DNA of 22,477 bases, from NCBI GenBank assembly GCA_022758945.1, contig JAEMQE010000175.1:1-22477 (forward strand). The letters are read 5' to 3'. Under the pieces are notes generated by a model. That model did no database searches, was not told the origin of the DNA, and worked only from the letters and a program-made list of their open reading frames with translations. Every line of letters begins with the position of its first letter. Positions within the stretch are counted from its first letter, which is position 1. This DNA is from Lentimicrobium sp. GTDB lineage: Bacteria; Bacteroidota; Bacteroidia; Flavobacteriales; Flavobacteriaceae. Of this stretch, positions 6,947 through 14,614 are shown in pieces. Position numbers and translations under genes: made by a program.

Positions 6947-7986
6947 TTACAGCAGAGCAAATAGCCGGTGTTTTGGGAGGTGAAGTCGTAGGTAATCCAA
7001 AAGCCGAAGTATATAAATTGTCTAAAATAGAAGAAGGTTCCGAAGGTTCCATCAGTTTTTTGGCCAATCCCAAATATTTACCTTATATTTATTCGACTCA
7101 GGCGACTATCACTATAGTAAATAACTCCTTCATTCCTGAGGCCGAATTAAAAACCACCATGATAAAAGTGGAGGATGCGTATATGTCCTTCACAAAATTA
7201 TTGGAATTTTACGATCAAGCTACAAAAGGGAACAAAGTTGGAATAGAACAACCTTCATTTATTTCAGAAAATGTAAAACAGGGCGCCAATTTGTACTTGG
7301 GAAGCTTTAGTTATATTGAGAAAAATGTAGTTTTGGGTGACAATGTCAAAATTTACCCCAATTGTTTTATTGGCGAAAGTGTTAAAATCGGGAATAATGT
7401 TACTATTTTTGCGGGCGCCAAAATACATTCGGAAACAGTCATTGGTAATAATTGTGTGATTTATTCTGGTGCTGTTATTGGAGCAGATGGTTTTGGTTTT
7501 GCACCAAACGAAGATGGAACCTATACAAAAATTCCACAAATAGGAAATGTACTAATCGAAGATAATGTAGATATTGGGGCCAATACAACAATAGATAAAG
7601 CCACAATGGGCTCGACAATTATCCGAAAAGGAGTGAAACTAGACAATCAGATTCAGATAGGACACAATGTTGAAATTGGTGAGAATACTGTGATTGCGGC
7701 TCAAACTGGTATTGCAGGTTCAACAAAAATTGGCAAAAACGGAATGATCGGTGGGCAAGTAGGTATTGTGGGACATTTAACAATTGGCAATAATGTCCGA
7801 ATCCAGGCTCAATCAGGTGTTGGAAGGAATGTTAAAGATGATGAAGTCTTACAGGGAAGTCCAACATTTGGATACAATGACTTCAACAAATCGTATGTTC
7901 ATTTCAGGAATTTGCCGAAAATTGTTACAGAAATAGAAGAAATAAAGAAACAAATATTAAACCAAAAAAATGGAAACAATGGTTAA
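6940..7986 (+). CDS. lpxD: UDP-3-O-(3-hydroxyacyl)glucosamine N-acyltransferase LpxD
   Basis: LpxD transfers a second hydroxyacyl chain from acyl-ACP to UDP-3-O-acyl-glucosamine, the third step of lipid A synthesis in the cytoplasm. The 348-residue protein has the N-terminal uridine-binding domain (to about 100), then hexapeptide repeats of a left-handed beta helix from about 105 to 300, and a short C-terminal helix. The catalytic His is His242 in NQIQIGHNVEIG, and the pocket segment GADGFGFAPNEDGTYTKIPQIG is canonical. Its start codon lies in a hairpin-forming leader. The 3' end overlaps lpxC/fabZ by 17 bases, so the two are translationally linked. A second, divergent lpxD-like gene lies at 10999. 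Confidence 0.95.
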   Translation: MKFTAEQIAGVLGGEVVGNPKAEVYKLSKIEEGSEGSISFLANPKYLPYIYSTQATITIVNNSFIPEAELKTTMIKVEDAYMSFTKLLEFYDQATKGNKVGIEQPSFISENVKQGANLYLGSFSYIEKNVVLGDNVKIYPNCFIGESVKIGNNVTIFAGAKIHSETVIGNNCVIYSGAVIGADGFGFAPNEDGTYTKIPQIGNVLIEDNVDIGANTTIDKATMGSTIIRKGVKLDNQIQIGHNVEIGENTVIAAQTGIAGSTKIGKNGMIGGQVGIVGHLTIGNNVRIQAQSGVGRNVKDDEVLQGSPTFGYNDFNKSYVHFRNLPKIVTEIEEIKKQILNQKNGNNG

Positions 7987-9367
7987 ACAGAAGACCATCA
8001 AAACAGAAATTTCACTAACAGGAGTTGGGCTACACACGGGAAAGGAAGTAAAAATGACTTTCAAACCTGCGCCAATTAATAATGGTTTTACTTTCGTTCG
8101 AAAAGATTTAGAGGGACAGCCTATTATTGAAGCCGATGCAAATTACGTTGTAAACACGCAAAGAGGAACCAATTTAGAAAAATTAGGCGTTAAAATTCAA
8201 ACTCCTGAACACGTTTTGGCAGCATTAGTTGGTTGTGATTTAGACAATGTAATCATTGAATTAGATGCTTCAGAACTTCCTATTATGGATGGCTCTTCAA
8301 AATATTTTGTCGAAGCTATTGAAAAAGCGGGTATTCAGGAACAAGAAGCTAAAAGAAAGATATATGTAGTAAAAGAAATAATTTCATTTACTGATGAAGA
8401 AACAGGAAGCGAAATAATGGTTATGCCGCAAGAACATTACTGTGTAACTGCTATGGTTGATTTTGGTACCAAAGTTTTAGGAACTCAAAATGCCACGATG
8501 AAATCTCTTGCTGAATTTAAAACAGAAATTGCTGAATCAAGAACTTTTAGTTTTCTTCATGAACTAGAATCACTTTTAGAAAATGGGTTGATAAAAGGCG
8601 GAGATTTGAATAATGCAATTGTTTATGTTGACAAAGAAATTTCCGAAAAAACAATGAATAGTCTAAAAGTAGCTTTTGGAAAAGACGAAATAACTGTTAA
8701 ACCTAACGGTATTTTAGATAATCTAACTTTGCATTATCCAAATGAAGCCGCAAGACATAAACTACTGGATGTTGTTGGTGATTTATCTTTAATTGGAACC
8801 AGAATACAAGGAAAAGTAATTGCAAATAAACCAGGTCATTTTATAAACACTCAGTTTGCAAAAAAAATGGCAAAAATCATAAAAATCGAACAACGAAATC
8901 ATGTTCCTGTTTACGATTTAAATCTGGAGCCTTTGATGGATATTCACAAAATTATGGCTGTGCTTCCACATAGACCACCATTTTTGTTGATTGACAGAAT
9001 AATCGAAATGTCCGAAAGTCATATAGTTGGTTTGAAAAATGTAACGATGAACGAAAATTTCTTCGTAGGTCATTTTCCAGGAGCACCAGTTATGCCGGGA
9101 GTTTTAATTGTAGAAGCAATGGCACAAACAGGTGGGATTTTAGTGTTGAGCACCGTTCCGGATCCAGAAAATTACCTGACTTATTTTATGAAAATTGACA
9201 ATGTAAAATTCAAACATAAAGTATTGCCAGGCGACACCTTAATTTTCAAATGTGATTTAATCACTCCTATCAGAAGAGGAATTTGTCACATGCAAGCCAA
9301 TGCGTATGCCAATGGAAAACTAGTGGCTGAAGCCGAATTGATGGCGCAAATTACCAAAAAACAGTAG
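7970..9367 (+). CDS. lpxC/fabZ: Bifunctional LpxC-FabZ fusion
   Basis: This 465-residue enzyme joins two activities. Residues 1 to about 305 are LpxC, the zinc deacetylase that commits UDP-3-O-acyl-GlcNAc to lipid A: metal ligands His81 in PEHVLAAL, His263 and Asp267 in HKLLDVVGD, and catalytic His290 in KPGHFINTQFA. From about 315 it is FabZ, the 3-hydroxyacyl-ACP dehydratase: LPHRPPFLLIDRI, catalytic His368 in GHFPGAPVMPG and Glu382 in VEAMAQTGG. Such fusions are known across Bacteroidota; they place consumption and dehydration of the same hydroxyacyl-ACP pool in one polypeptide. The start at 7970 overlaps lpxD; a second in-frame ATG at residue 4 is an alternative. Confidence 0.96.
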   Translation: METMVKQKTIKTEISLTGVGLHTGKEVKMTFKPAPINNGFTFVRKDLEGQPIIEADANYVVNTQRGTNLEKLGVKIQTPEHVLAALVGCDLDNVIIELDASELPIMDGSSKYFVEAIEKAGIQEQEAKRKIYVVKEIISFTDEETGSEIMVMPQEHYCVTAMVDFGTKVLGTQNATMKSLAEFKTEIAESRTFSFLHELESLLENGLIKGGDLNNAIVYVDKEISEKTMNSLKVAFGKDEITVKPNGILDNLTLHYPNEAARHKLLDVVGDLSLIGTRIQGKVIANKPGHFINTQFAKKMAKIIKIEQRNHVPVYDLNLEPLMDIHKIMAVLPHRPPFLLIDRIIEMSESHIVGLKNVTMNENFFVGHFPGAPVMPGVLIVEAMAQTGGILVLSTVPDPENYLTYFMKIDNVKFKHKVLPGDTLIFKCDLITPIRRGICHMQANAYANGKLVAEAELMAQITKKQ

Positions 9368-9374
9368 TTTAAGA

Positions 9375-9470
9375 GGTTAATTGGTTAACTGTATAATCGG
9401 TTAAGCGTTCAACAAATAACCAATTCAATAATTAAACGATTAAACAAATAACCAGATAAACGAATAACCG
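9375..9470 (+). repeat. Octamer-period array filling the lpxC/fabZ-lpxA gap
   Basis: Twelve degenerate units with an exact 8-base period run from eight bases after the lpxC/fabZ stop to just before lpxA. The cores in order are ggttaa, ggttaa, gtataa, ggttaa, gttcaa, aataac, attcaa, attaaa, attaaa, aataac, gataaa, aataac. An inverted pair AATTGGTTA (9379-9387) and TAACCAATT (9417-9425) could fold the first half into a hairpin. Confidence 0.75.
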
Positions 9471-9476
9471 AACTAT

Positions 9477-10262
9477 ATGAATCAACCCTTAGCTTATGTT
9501 CATCCAGGCGCAAAAATTGCAAAAAATGTAGTGATTGAACCTTTTACTACTATTCATAATAACGTTATTATTGGTGATGGAACTTGGATAGGTTCCAACG
9601 TTACCATAATGGAAGGTGCTAGAATTGGTAAAAATTGCAATATTTTTCCTGGAGCAGTAATCTCTGCAATTCCACAAGATTTAAAATTTGGCGGCGAAGA
9701 TTCATTGGCAATAATTGGCGACAATTGTACCATAAGAGAGTGCGTTACAATCAATAGAGGAACAATTGCATCTGGTCAAACGGTTGTTGGTAATAATTGT
9801 TTAATCATGGCAGCTGCGCATATTGCTCACGATTGTCATATAGGCGATAATGCAATTATTGTAAATGGCGTTCTTTTAGGAGGACATGTAACGATTGGCA
9901 AATTCGCTATTATTGGAGGTTTGTCAGCGGTACATCAATTTATTAGTGTTGGAGATCACGCTATGATTTCAGGAGGTTCGCTGTTAAGAAAAGATGTTCC
10001 TCCATTTACTAAAGCGGCTAAAGAGCCATTGTCATACGTAGGAATCAATTCAGTAGGATTAAGAAGAAGAGGTTTTACATCCGAAAAAATAAAAGAAATT
10101 CAGGAAATTTATAGAATTCTTTACCAAAAAAATTATAATGTAACTCAGGCTCTTGGAATCATTGAAGCCGAAATGGAAGCAACTCCCGAAAGAGATGAAA
10201 TTATAGATTTTATCAGAAATTCATCAAGAGGTGTAATGAAAGGTTATTCAGGGAATTACTAG
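9477..10262 (+). CDS. lpxA: Acyl-ACP--UDP-N-acetylglucosamine O-acyltransferase LpxA
   Basis: LpxA catalyses the first lipid A step, moving a 3-hydroxyacyl chain from ACP to the 3-OH of UDP-GlcNAc. The 261-residue protein is a left-handed beta helix of hexapeptide repeats up to about residue 185 and a C-terminal helical region. The catalytic segment AAAHIAHDCHIG (near 112-123) holds the base His118, and INRGT and GGLSAVHQF are conserved family segments. The gene order lpxD, lpxC/fabZ, lpxA is the usual Bacteroidota lipid A cluster; lpxB is not in this window. The upstream gap is filled by an octamer-period repeat, and a heptamer array begins five bases after its stop. Confidence 0.95.
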   Translation: MNQPLAYVHPGAKIAKNVVIEPFTTIHNNVIIGDGTWIGSNVTIMEGARIGKNCNIFPGAVISAIPQDLKFGGEDSLAIIGDNCTIRECVTINRGTIASGQTVVGNNCLIMAAAHIAHDCHIGDNAIIVNGVLLGGHVTIGKFAIIGGLSAVHQFISVGDHAMISGGSLLRKDVPPFTKAAKEPLSYVGINSVGLRRRGFTSEKIKEIQEIYRILYQKNYNVTQALGIIEAEMEATPERDEIIDFIRNSSRGVMKGYSGNY

Positions 10263-10266
10263 TGTT

Positions 10267-10294
10267 CAGATTACAGTTTGCAGTTTGCAGTCTC
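10267..10294 (+). repeat. Heptamer array (CAGWTTN, four units) after the lpxA stop
   Basis: The units CAGATTA, CAGTTTG, CAGTTTG and CAGTCTC follow each other with an exact 7-base period, starting five bases after the lpxA stop. It is the same family and the same sense orientation as the arrays behind porX and fabG. Confidence 0.8.
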
Positions 10295-10359
10295 GATTTT
10301 GTACAAAAAATGAAAAACAAATAATAAAAATTATCTATTAACAATATCACTTTTCGTCT

Positions 10360-10390
10360 CCCTCTCCTTTGGAGAGGGTCGGGGTGAGGA
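10360..10390. repeat. GC-rich REP-like palindrome between lpxA and efp
   Basis: A perfect 8-bp stem CCCTCTCC (10360-10367) and GGAGAGGG (10371-10378) with a TTT loop is followed by TCGGGGTGAGG. In this AT-rich gap it stands out by composition. On the minus strand it reads CCTCACCCCGACCCTCTCC, a form I recognise as a dispersed intergenic repeat in many bacterial genomes. It is not followed by a T run, so it is a weak terminator candidate on the plus strand. Confidence 0.65.
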
Positions 10391-10405
10391 AAACAAACAA
10401 ATTAA

Positions 10406-10972
10406 ATGGCATCAACATCAGATATAAGAAACGGATTGTGCATAAAATACAACAACGACATCTATAAAATTATAGAATTTCTTCATGTTAAACCAGGAAA
10501 AGGACCCGCTTTTGTTAGAACAAAACTAAGAAGCTTGACTAACGGAAAAGTATTGGACAACACCTTTTCTGCAGGACATAAAATTGAAGAAGTTAGAGTT
10601 GAAAACCATAAATTTCAATATTTATATCCAGAAGGGGATGAATTTCATTTTATGAATGTAGAAACTTTCGAACAAATTTCCTTAAATAAAAACATCTTAG
10701 ATTCACCAGGATTATTGAAAGAAGGTGAAAATGTTATGGTGAGCATCAACACCGAAACTGACTTACCTCTTTCGGTAGATATGCCGGCATCTGTAATTCT
10801 TGAAGTGACTTACGCTGAACCGGGAATAAAAGGAAATACGGCTACAAATGCAACAAAATCAGCTACTGTTGAAACTGGAGCAACTGTAAATGTTCCTTTA
10901 TTTATCAACGAAGGCGACAAAATAAAAATCGATACTACTTCTGGAAATTACATGGAAAGAGTTAAGGAATAA
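10406..10972 (+). CDS. efp: Elongation factor P
   Basis: EF-P binds the ribosome between the P and E sites and relieves stalling on consecutive prolines. The 188-residue protein has the usual three beta-barrel domains: a KOW-like N-terminal domain, a middle OB domain, and a C-terminal OB domain with VDMPASVILEV and the ending GDKIKIDTTSGNYMERV. The tip of domain I reads HVKPGKGPAFVR, so the modifiable residue is Lys32, the lysine type rather than the EarP-type arginine. No modification enzyme gene is in this window. The length is normal. It starts after a gap holding a heptamer array and a GC-rich palindrome, and is followed 26 bases later by the lpxD-like gene. Confidence 0.95.
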   Translation: MASTSDIRNGLCIKYNNDIYKIIEFLHVKPGKGPAFVRTKLRSLTNGKVLDNTFSAGHKIEEVRVENHKFQYLYPEGDEFHFMNVETFEQISLNKNILDSPGLLKEGENVMVSINTETDLPLSVDMPASVILEVTYAEPGIKGNTATNATKSATVETGATVNVPLFINEGDKIKIDTTSGNYMERVKE

Positions 10973-10998
10973 GACTCTTCGCCGAAAGGGAATACATT

Positions 10999-11937
10999 AT
11001 GAAATTCATTAAGACACATACTTTAAAAGAAATTGCAACAATCATCAATAGCAAATATGTTGGGGATGACAATTTTCCTGTTTATGGAATGAACGAAATT
11101 CACGTGGTAGAATCAGGTGATATCGTTTTTGTTGACCATCCAAAATATTACGATAAAGCGTTACATTCTGCTGCAACAACCATTTTGATTAACAAAAATG
11201 TAGATTGTCCTGAAGGGAAAGCATTATTGATTTCGGACGATCCTTTTAGGGATTTTAATATCTTGACGAATCATTTTAAACCTTTCCAATTGGCTAATGT
11301 TGCTATTTCGGCTTCTGCCAAAATTGGAGCAGGAACAATAATTCAACCCAATTGTTTTGTTGGCAATCATGTTGTTATTGGTGAAAATTGTTTAATCCAT
11401 TCGAATGTTTCAATTTACGACAATACTATAATTGGTAATAATGTGATTATTCATGCAGGAACCATTCTTGGAGCCGATGCTTTTTACTATAAAAAACGTC
11501 CTGAAGGGTACGACCAATTAATTTCTGGAGGAAGAGTAGTTATTAAAAACAACGTTGGAATTGGAGCTCTTTGTACTATCGACAAAGGAGTTACGGGCGA
11601 TACCACCATTGGCGAAGGCACCAAAATTGACAATCAAGTGCAAGTGGGACACGATACTGTCATTGGAAAAAAATGTCTAATTGCCTCTCAAACCGGAATT
11701 GCTGGTTGCGTGATTATTAAGGATGAAGTCACAATTTGGGGACAAGTGGGAACCACAAGTGGAATAACAATAGGCGAGAAGGCAGTGATTTTGGGTCAGA
11801 CTGGAGTTACCAAATCGATTGAAGGTGGCAAAACGTATTTTGGTACACCAATACAAGAATCTCGTGAAAAATTGAAACAGCTTGCCAATATTAAAAAGAT
11901 ACCAGAAATACTTCAAAAATTAAAAGAATTATTATGA
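10999..11937 (+). CDS. Second LpxD-like hexapeptide acyltransferase
   Basis: This is a 312-residue paralogue of LpxD. It has an N-terminal domain of about 100 residues in place of the uridine-binding domain, hexapeptide repeats from about 105 to 285 and a short C-terminal helix. The catalytic His is kept (His218 in NQVQVGHDTVIG), as is TGIAG. The pocket segment differs: GADAFYYKKRPEGYDQLISGG replaces the canonical GADGFGF...KIPQIG, and the C terminus is shorter. It may use another acyl chain or another UDP-sugar, or act as a second LpxD. The stop overlaps the next gene by four bases (ATGA), and efp lies 26 bases upstream. Confidence 0.8.
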   Translation: MKFIKTHTLKEIATIINSKYVGDDNFPVYGMNEIHVVESGDIVFVDHPKYYDKALHSAATTILINKNVDCPEGKALLISDDPFRDFNILTNHFKPFQLANVAISASAKIGAGTIIQPNCFVGNHVVIGENCLIHSNVSIYDNTIIGNNVIIHAGTILGADAFYYKKRPEGYDQLISGGRVVIKNNVGIGALCTIDKGVTGDTTIGEGTKIDNQVQVGHDTVIGKKCLIASQTGIAGCVIIKDEVTIWGQVGTTSGITIGEKAVILGQTGVTKSIEGGKTYFGTPIQESREKLKQLANIKKIPEILQKLKELL

Positions 11938-12296
11938 AACCAAAAGATATTGTTCTCGATTTCTACAAGTCTGACGTTCTCTTGGATAGGAAAACCGTTA
12001 GCGAGTTATTACATCCTGAAGTTTTAATGGATTGGAACAGTAGCCAAGGTTTTATTCAAATGAATTATGATGATTTTTTGTCACTTACGGATCAATTGGC
12101 AAAAGCCTATATACGTTCCAAAATTAGAATTAGCCACATTCTTCAAGAAAAAAATTTGGTTTCTTTACGTTTTTCCCATTTTGTAAAAACGATTGAAAAT
12201 CCAAGAGAAGAAATGCTGATGGGTAATTTTTTCGTGATTTGGGAAGTAAAAGACGAAAAATTATTTAGAGGGTATCAAATGAGTCATTTTTCTTAA
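11934..12296 (+). CDS. NTF2-like (SnoaL-type) small protein
   Basis: This 120-residue cytoplasmic protein has the pattern of the NTF2-like cone fold: an N-terminal helix (KDIVLDFYKSD), a helix-loop segment LLHPEVLMDWNSSQGFIQMN, and C-terminal beta strands including MGNFFVIWEVKDEKLFRGYQMSH. Members range from enzymes to ligand-binding proteins, and no catalytic residues can be assigned. Translational coupling to the lpxD-like gene through the ATGA overlap suggests a shared process, but the sequence does not say which. Confidence 0.65.
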   Translation: MKPKDIVLDFYKSDVLLDRKTVSELLHPEVLMDWNSSQGFIQMNYDDFLSLTDQLAKAYIRSKIRISHILQEKNLVSLRFSHFVKTIENPREEMLMGNFFVIWEVKDEKLFRGYQMSHFS

Positions 12297-12327
12297 TTAA
12301 ATATTTCAAATATCACCTGCAAAACCT

Positions 12328-12335
12328 TACTTTTG
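12328..12335 (+). promoter_or_regulatory. -7 element for sucD
   Basis: TACTTTTG fits TAnnTTTG exactly, 36 bases upstream of the sucD ATG. The -33 region (around 12304) has only a TTTC, so the match is partial. Confidence 0.5.
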
Positions 12336-12370
12336 CACAACAATTAAAAAAACTACATAAAATATATATC

Positions 12371-13243
12371 ATGAGTGTTTTAGTTAATAAAGATTCCAAA
12401 ATAATTGTTCAAGGATTTACAGGAAGCGAAGGAACATTCCACGCTTCTCAAATGATTGAATATGGTACAAATGTTGTTGGTGGTGTAACTCCTGGAAAAG
12501 GGGGAACAACCCATTTAGACCGTCCAGTTTTCAATACAGTTAAAGACGCCGTAGATCAAGCAGGAGCTGACACTACCATTATTTTTGTACCGCCAGCTTT
12601 TGCTGCTGATGCAATTATGGAAGCCGCCGATGCCGGTATCAAAGTAATTATCGCCATTACAGAAGGAATTCCTGTAGCGGATATGATTAAAGCTAATAAT
12701 TATATTAAAAGTAGAGATTGTAGATTAGTAGGTCCAAACTGTCCCGGAGTTATTACTCCAGGTGAAGCAAAAGTAGGTATTATGCCCGGTTTTGTTTTCA
12801 AAAAAGGAACAGTGGGTATCGTTTCTAAATCAGGAACTTTGACTTACGAAGCAGCTGACCAAGTGGTAAAACAAGGATTAGGAATTACAACAGCAATCGG
12901 TATTGGTGGAGATCCAATCATTGGAACAACCACAAAAGAAGCCATTGAATTATTTATGAATGATCCCGAAACCGAATGTATCGTGATGATTGGTGAAATT
13001 GGAGGTCAATTAGAAGCGGATGCTGCCAAATGGATTAAAGCTGATGGAAATCGCAAACCAGTTATTGGATTTATTGCCGGTGAAACTGCTCCAAAAGGAA
13101 GAACAATGGGTCACGCAGGTGCAATTGTAGGTGGCGCTGATGATACAGCCGAAGCCAAAAAACGCATCATGAGAGAATGTGGAATTCACGTTGTGGATTC
13201 TCCTGCTGAAATTGGAAAAAAAGTAAAAGAAGTTTTAGGATAA
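12371..13243 (+). CDS. sucD: Succinate--CoA ligase alpha subunit
   Basis: SucD with SucC converts succinyl-CoA to succinate in the TCA cycle, conserving energy as ATP or GTP. The 290-residue protein has the N-terminal CoA-binding fold (QGFTGSEGTFHA and GGVTPGKGG), the GPNCPGVI segment near 121-128, and the ligase domain with SKSGTLTYE and GIGGDPIIG. The phosphorylated His is His248 in MGHAGAIVGG. sucC is not adjacent, so the subunits are encoded apart in this genome. It has its own promoter and terminator and appears monocistronic. Confidence 0.96.
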   Translation: MSVLVNKDSKIIVQGFTGSEGTFHASQMIEYGTNVVGGVTPGKGGTTHLDRPVFNTVKDAVDQAGADTTIIFVPPAFAADAIMEAADAGIKVIIAITEGIPVADMIKANNYIKSRDCRLVGPNCPGVITPGEAKVGIMPGFVFKKGTVGIVSKSGTLTYEAADQVVKQGLGITTAIGIGGDPIIGTTTKEAIELFMNDPETECIVMIGEIGGQLEADAAKWIKADGNRKPVIGFIAGETAPKGRTMGHAGAIVGGADDTAEAKKRIMRECGIHVVDSPAEIGKKVKEVLG

Positions 13244-13266
13244 TCTAAGACTGACGATATAATCTA

Positions 13267-13294
13267 ATACCTCACGGTTTTCGTGGGGTATTTT
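13267..13294 (+). terminator. Intrinsic terminator of sucD
   Basis: A 10-bp stem with one G-T pair, ATACCTCACG at 13267-13276 and CGTGGGGTAT at 13282-13291, has the loop GTTTT and a short T run. It lies 23 bases after the sucD stop. Confidence 0.8.
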
Positions 13295-13318
13295 AGTTAA
13301 ATAATAATAGAAAATAAA

Positions 13319-13746
13319 ATGTATAAAGAATTAAAAAAATTCAAAGTCAAAAATCAGTTCACTTTTTCAACTGACGATAGTTTAGAAGAAGTTTGCAATG
13401 CATCAGAAGGTGGAAGCGGAATTTTCCTTGTGTACGCTGTTGATGGAGAAGAGAAAGAATTGATTATGGTTGGTTCAACAGGAACGATTCAAAATGACGG
13501 AACCTTAAAAAGCAAAAATGGTGGATTGTTCGACAAAATCGTAAACGGTCATCAATTTGCAAAAACGGGAAGAAAATATTCTTGGCCAGCACAAATGAAA
13601 TTGGAAAAAATTGAAAGATTGGAAGTGTATTGGTACGAAACTTTCAACGAGAAAATAAAGTAATTCCAACTTTCGTGGAAGGACAAATTTTACAAAATTT
13701 CTTGGATGAAAATGGGAAACTACCAAGATGGAATGTGGCCTTTTAG
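13319..13746 (+). pseudogene. Frameshifted GIY-YIG-like small protein gene
   Basis: The first frame encodes 114 residues and stops at 13661-13663. In the -1 frame the DNA from about 13650 continues as VIPTFVEGQILQNFLDE followed by NGKLPRWNVAF to a TAG at 13744-13746. This is clearly protein-like and ends just before a terminator. Inserting one base in the A-rich stretch at 13651-13660 would give a single protein of about 142 residues. The N-terminal part has GIFLVYAVDGEEKELIMVGSTG, which resembles the GIY...YVGST core of GIY-YIG nucleases, though the family is not certain. Either the gene is broken in this strain or the base was lost in sequencing. No good slippery heptamer was seen. Confidence 0.7.
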
Positions 13747-13767
13747 TAAAATTTATTACAAAATTCA

Positions 13768-13798
13768 AATGCCCACATATTCGTAGGGCATTTTTTTT
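13768..13798 (+). terminator. Intrinsic terminator after the frameshifted gene
   Basis: The stem AATGCCC (13768-13774) and GGGCATT (13786-13792) is followed by a T run to 13798. It closes the unit upstream of the fabG promoter. Confidence 0.85.
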
Positions 13799-13826
13799 GG
13801 CACTCACTACATTATTCTTATATTTG
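13796..13826 (+). promoter_or_regulatory. fabG promoter (TTTG-N19-TATATTTG)
   Basis: This is the best Bacteroidota promoter in the window: TTTG at 13796-13799, a 19-base spacer and TATATTTG at 13819-13826. Transcription should start near 13832, about 28 bases before the fabG ATG. The -33 box overlaps the end of the upstream terminator. Confidence 0.7.
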
Positions 13827-13859
13827 AAACACAATAATAAATAAACATATACAATAAAT

Positions 13860-14606
13860 ATGAAATTACTCGAAGGAAAAGTAGCAATAATTACTGGCGC
13901 AAGTCGTGGAATAGGAAAAGGGATTGCGGAAGTTTTTGCTAAACACGGCGCAAACATAGCATTTACATATAGTTCATCTGTAGAATCTGCTTTGGCATTG
14001 GAAAAAGAATTGAACGAAATGGGCATCAAAGCCAAAGGTTATCAATCGAATGCTGCCGATTTTAACGAAGCGCAAACCTTTGTTGATGCCGTTTTAGCTG
14101 AATTTGGAACAGTTGATATTTTAATCAACAACGCCGGAATCACCAAAGACAATTTACTAATGCGTATGTCCGAAGCTGATTTTGATCAAGTAATCAACGT
14201 GAATTTGAAATCGGTTTTTAATATGACCAAAGCAATTCAAAGAACTTTTTTGAAGCAACGTGCGGGTTCAATCATAAATATGAGTAGTGTAGTTGGCATT
14301 CAAGGAAATGCTGGGCAAACTAATTATGCAGCTTCTAAAGCGGGAGTTATAGGTTTTACAAAATCCGTAGCGCTCGAATTAGGCTCACGAAATATTCGTT
14401 GCAACGCGATTGCTCCAGGATTTATTGAAACTGAAATGACGGCAAAATTAAGCGACGAAGTAGTACAAGGTTGGAGAGACAGTATTCCGCTGAAGCGCGG
14501 AGGAACAACCGAAGATGTTGCTAATGCTTGTCTTTTCTTGGCTTCGGATATGAGCACTTATGTTACAGGACAAGTATTGAATGTTTGCGGAGGAATGCTT
14601 ACTTAA
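13860..14606 (+). CDS. fabG: 3-oxoacyl-[acyl-carrier-protein] reductase FabG
   Basis: FabG reduces 3-oxoacyl-ACP to 3-hydroxyacyl-ACP with NADPH in type II fatty acid synthesis. The 248-residue short-chain dehydrogenase shows the TGASRGIG cofactor loop (12-19), NNAG (90-93), and the catalytic triad Ser143 (NMSSVVG), Tyr156 and Lys160 (YAASK). The tail FLASDMSTYVTGQVLNVCGGM is typical of FabG. Length is normal. Its product is the direct acyl donor type for LpxA and LpxD and the substrate of the FabZ domain encoded 5 kb upstream. A strong promoter precedes it, and a heptamer array begins nine bases after its stop. Confidence 0.93.
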   Translation: MKLLEGKVAIITGASRGIGKGIAEVFAKHGANIAFTYSSSVESALALEKELNEMGIKAKGYQSNAADFNEAQTFVDAVLAEFGTVDILINNAGITKDNLLMRMSEADFDQVINVNLKSVFNMTKAIQRTFLKQRAGSIINMSSVVGIQGNAGQTNYAASKAGVIGFTKSVALELGSRNIRCNAIAPGFIETEMTAKLSDEVVQGWRDSIPLKRGGTTEDVANACLFLASDMSTYVTGQVLNVCGGMLT

Positions 14607-14614
14607 AAAGTAGG

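Noticed and set aside
10360..10378. GC-rich palindrome as the lpxA terminator
   Set aside because: No T run follows on the plus strand and it lies about 100 bases after the stop, so a dispersed repeat is the better reading.
12371..13243. sucD without sucC as an anomaly
   Set aside because: As I recall, sucC and sucD are commonly unlinked in Flavobacteriaceae, and the protein is complete with its active His.
13645..13665. Programmed -1 frameshift in the GIY-YIG-like gene
   Set aside because: No X-XXY-YYZ slippery heptamer or strong downstream hairpin is seen, and an A-run indel explains it more simply.
13505..14035. Long open frame on the minus strand (176 codons)
   Set aside because: It runs antisense across the frameshifted gene, its terminator and the start of fabG, has no recognisable domain, and arises from the codon bias of the opposite strand.
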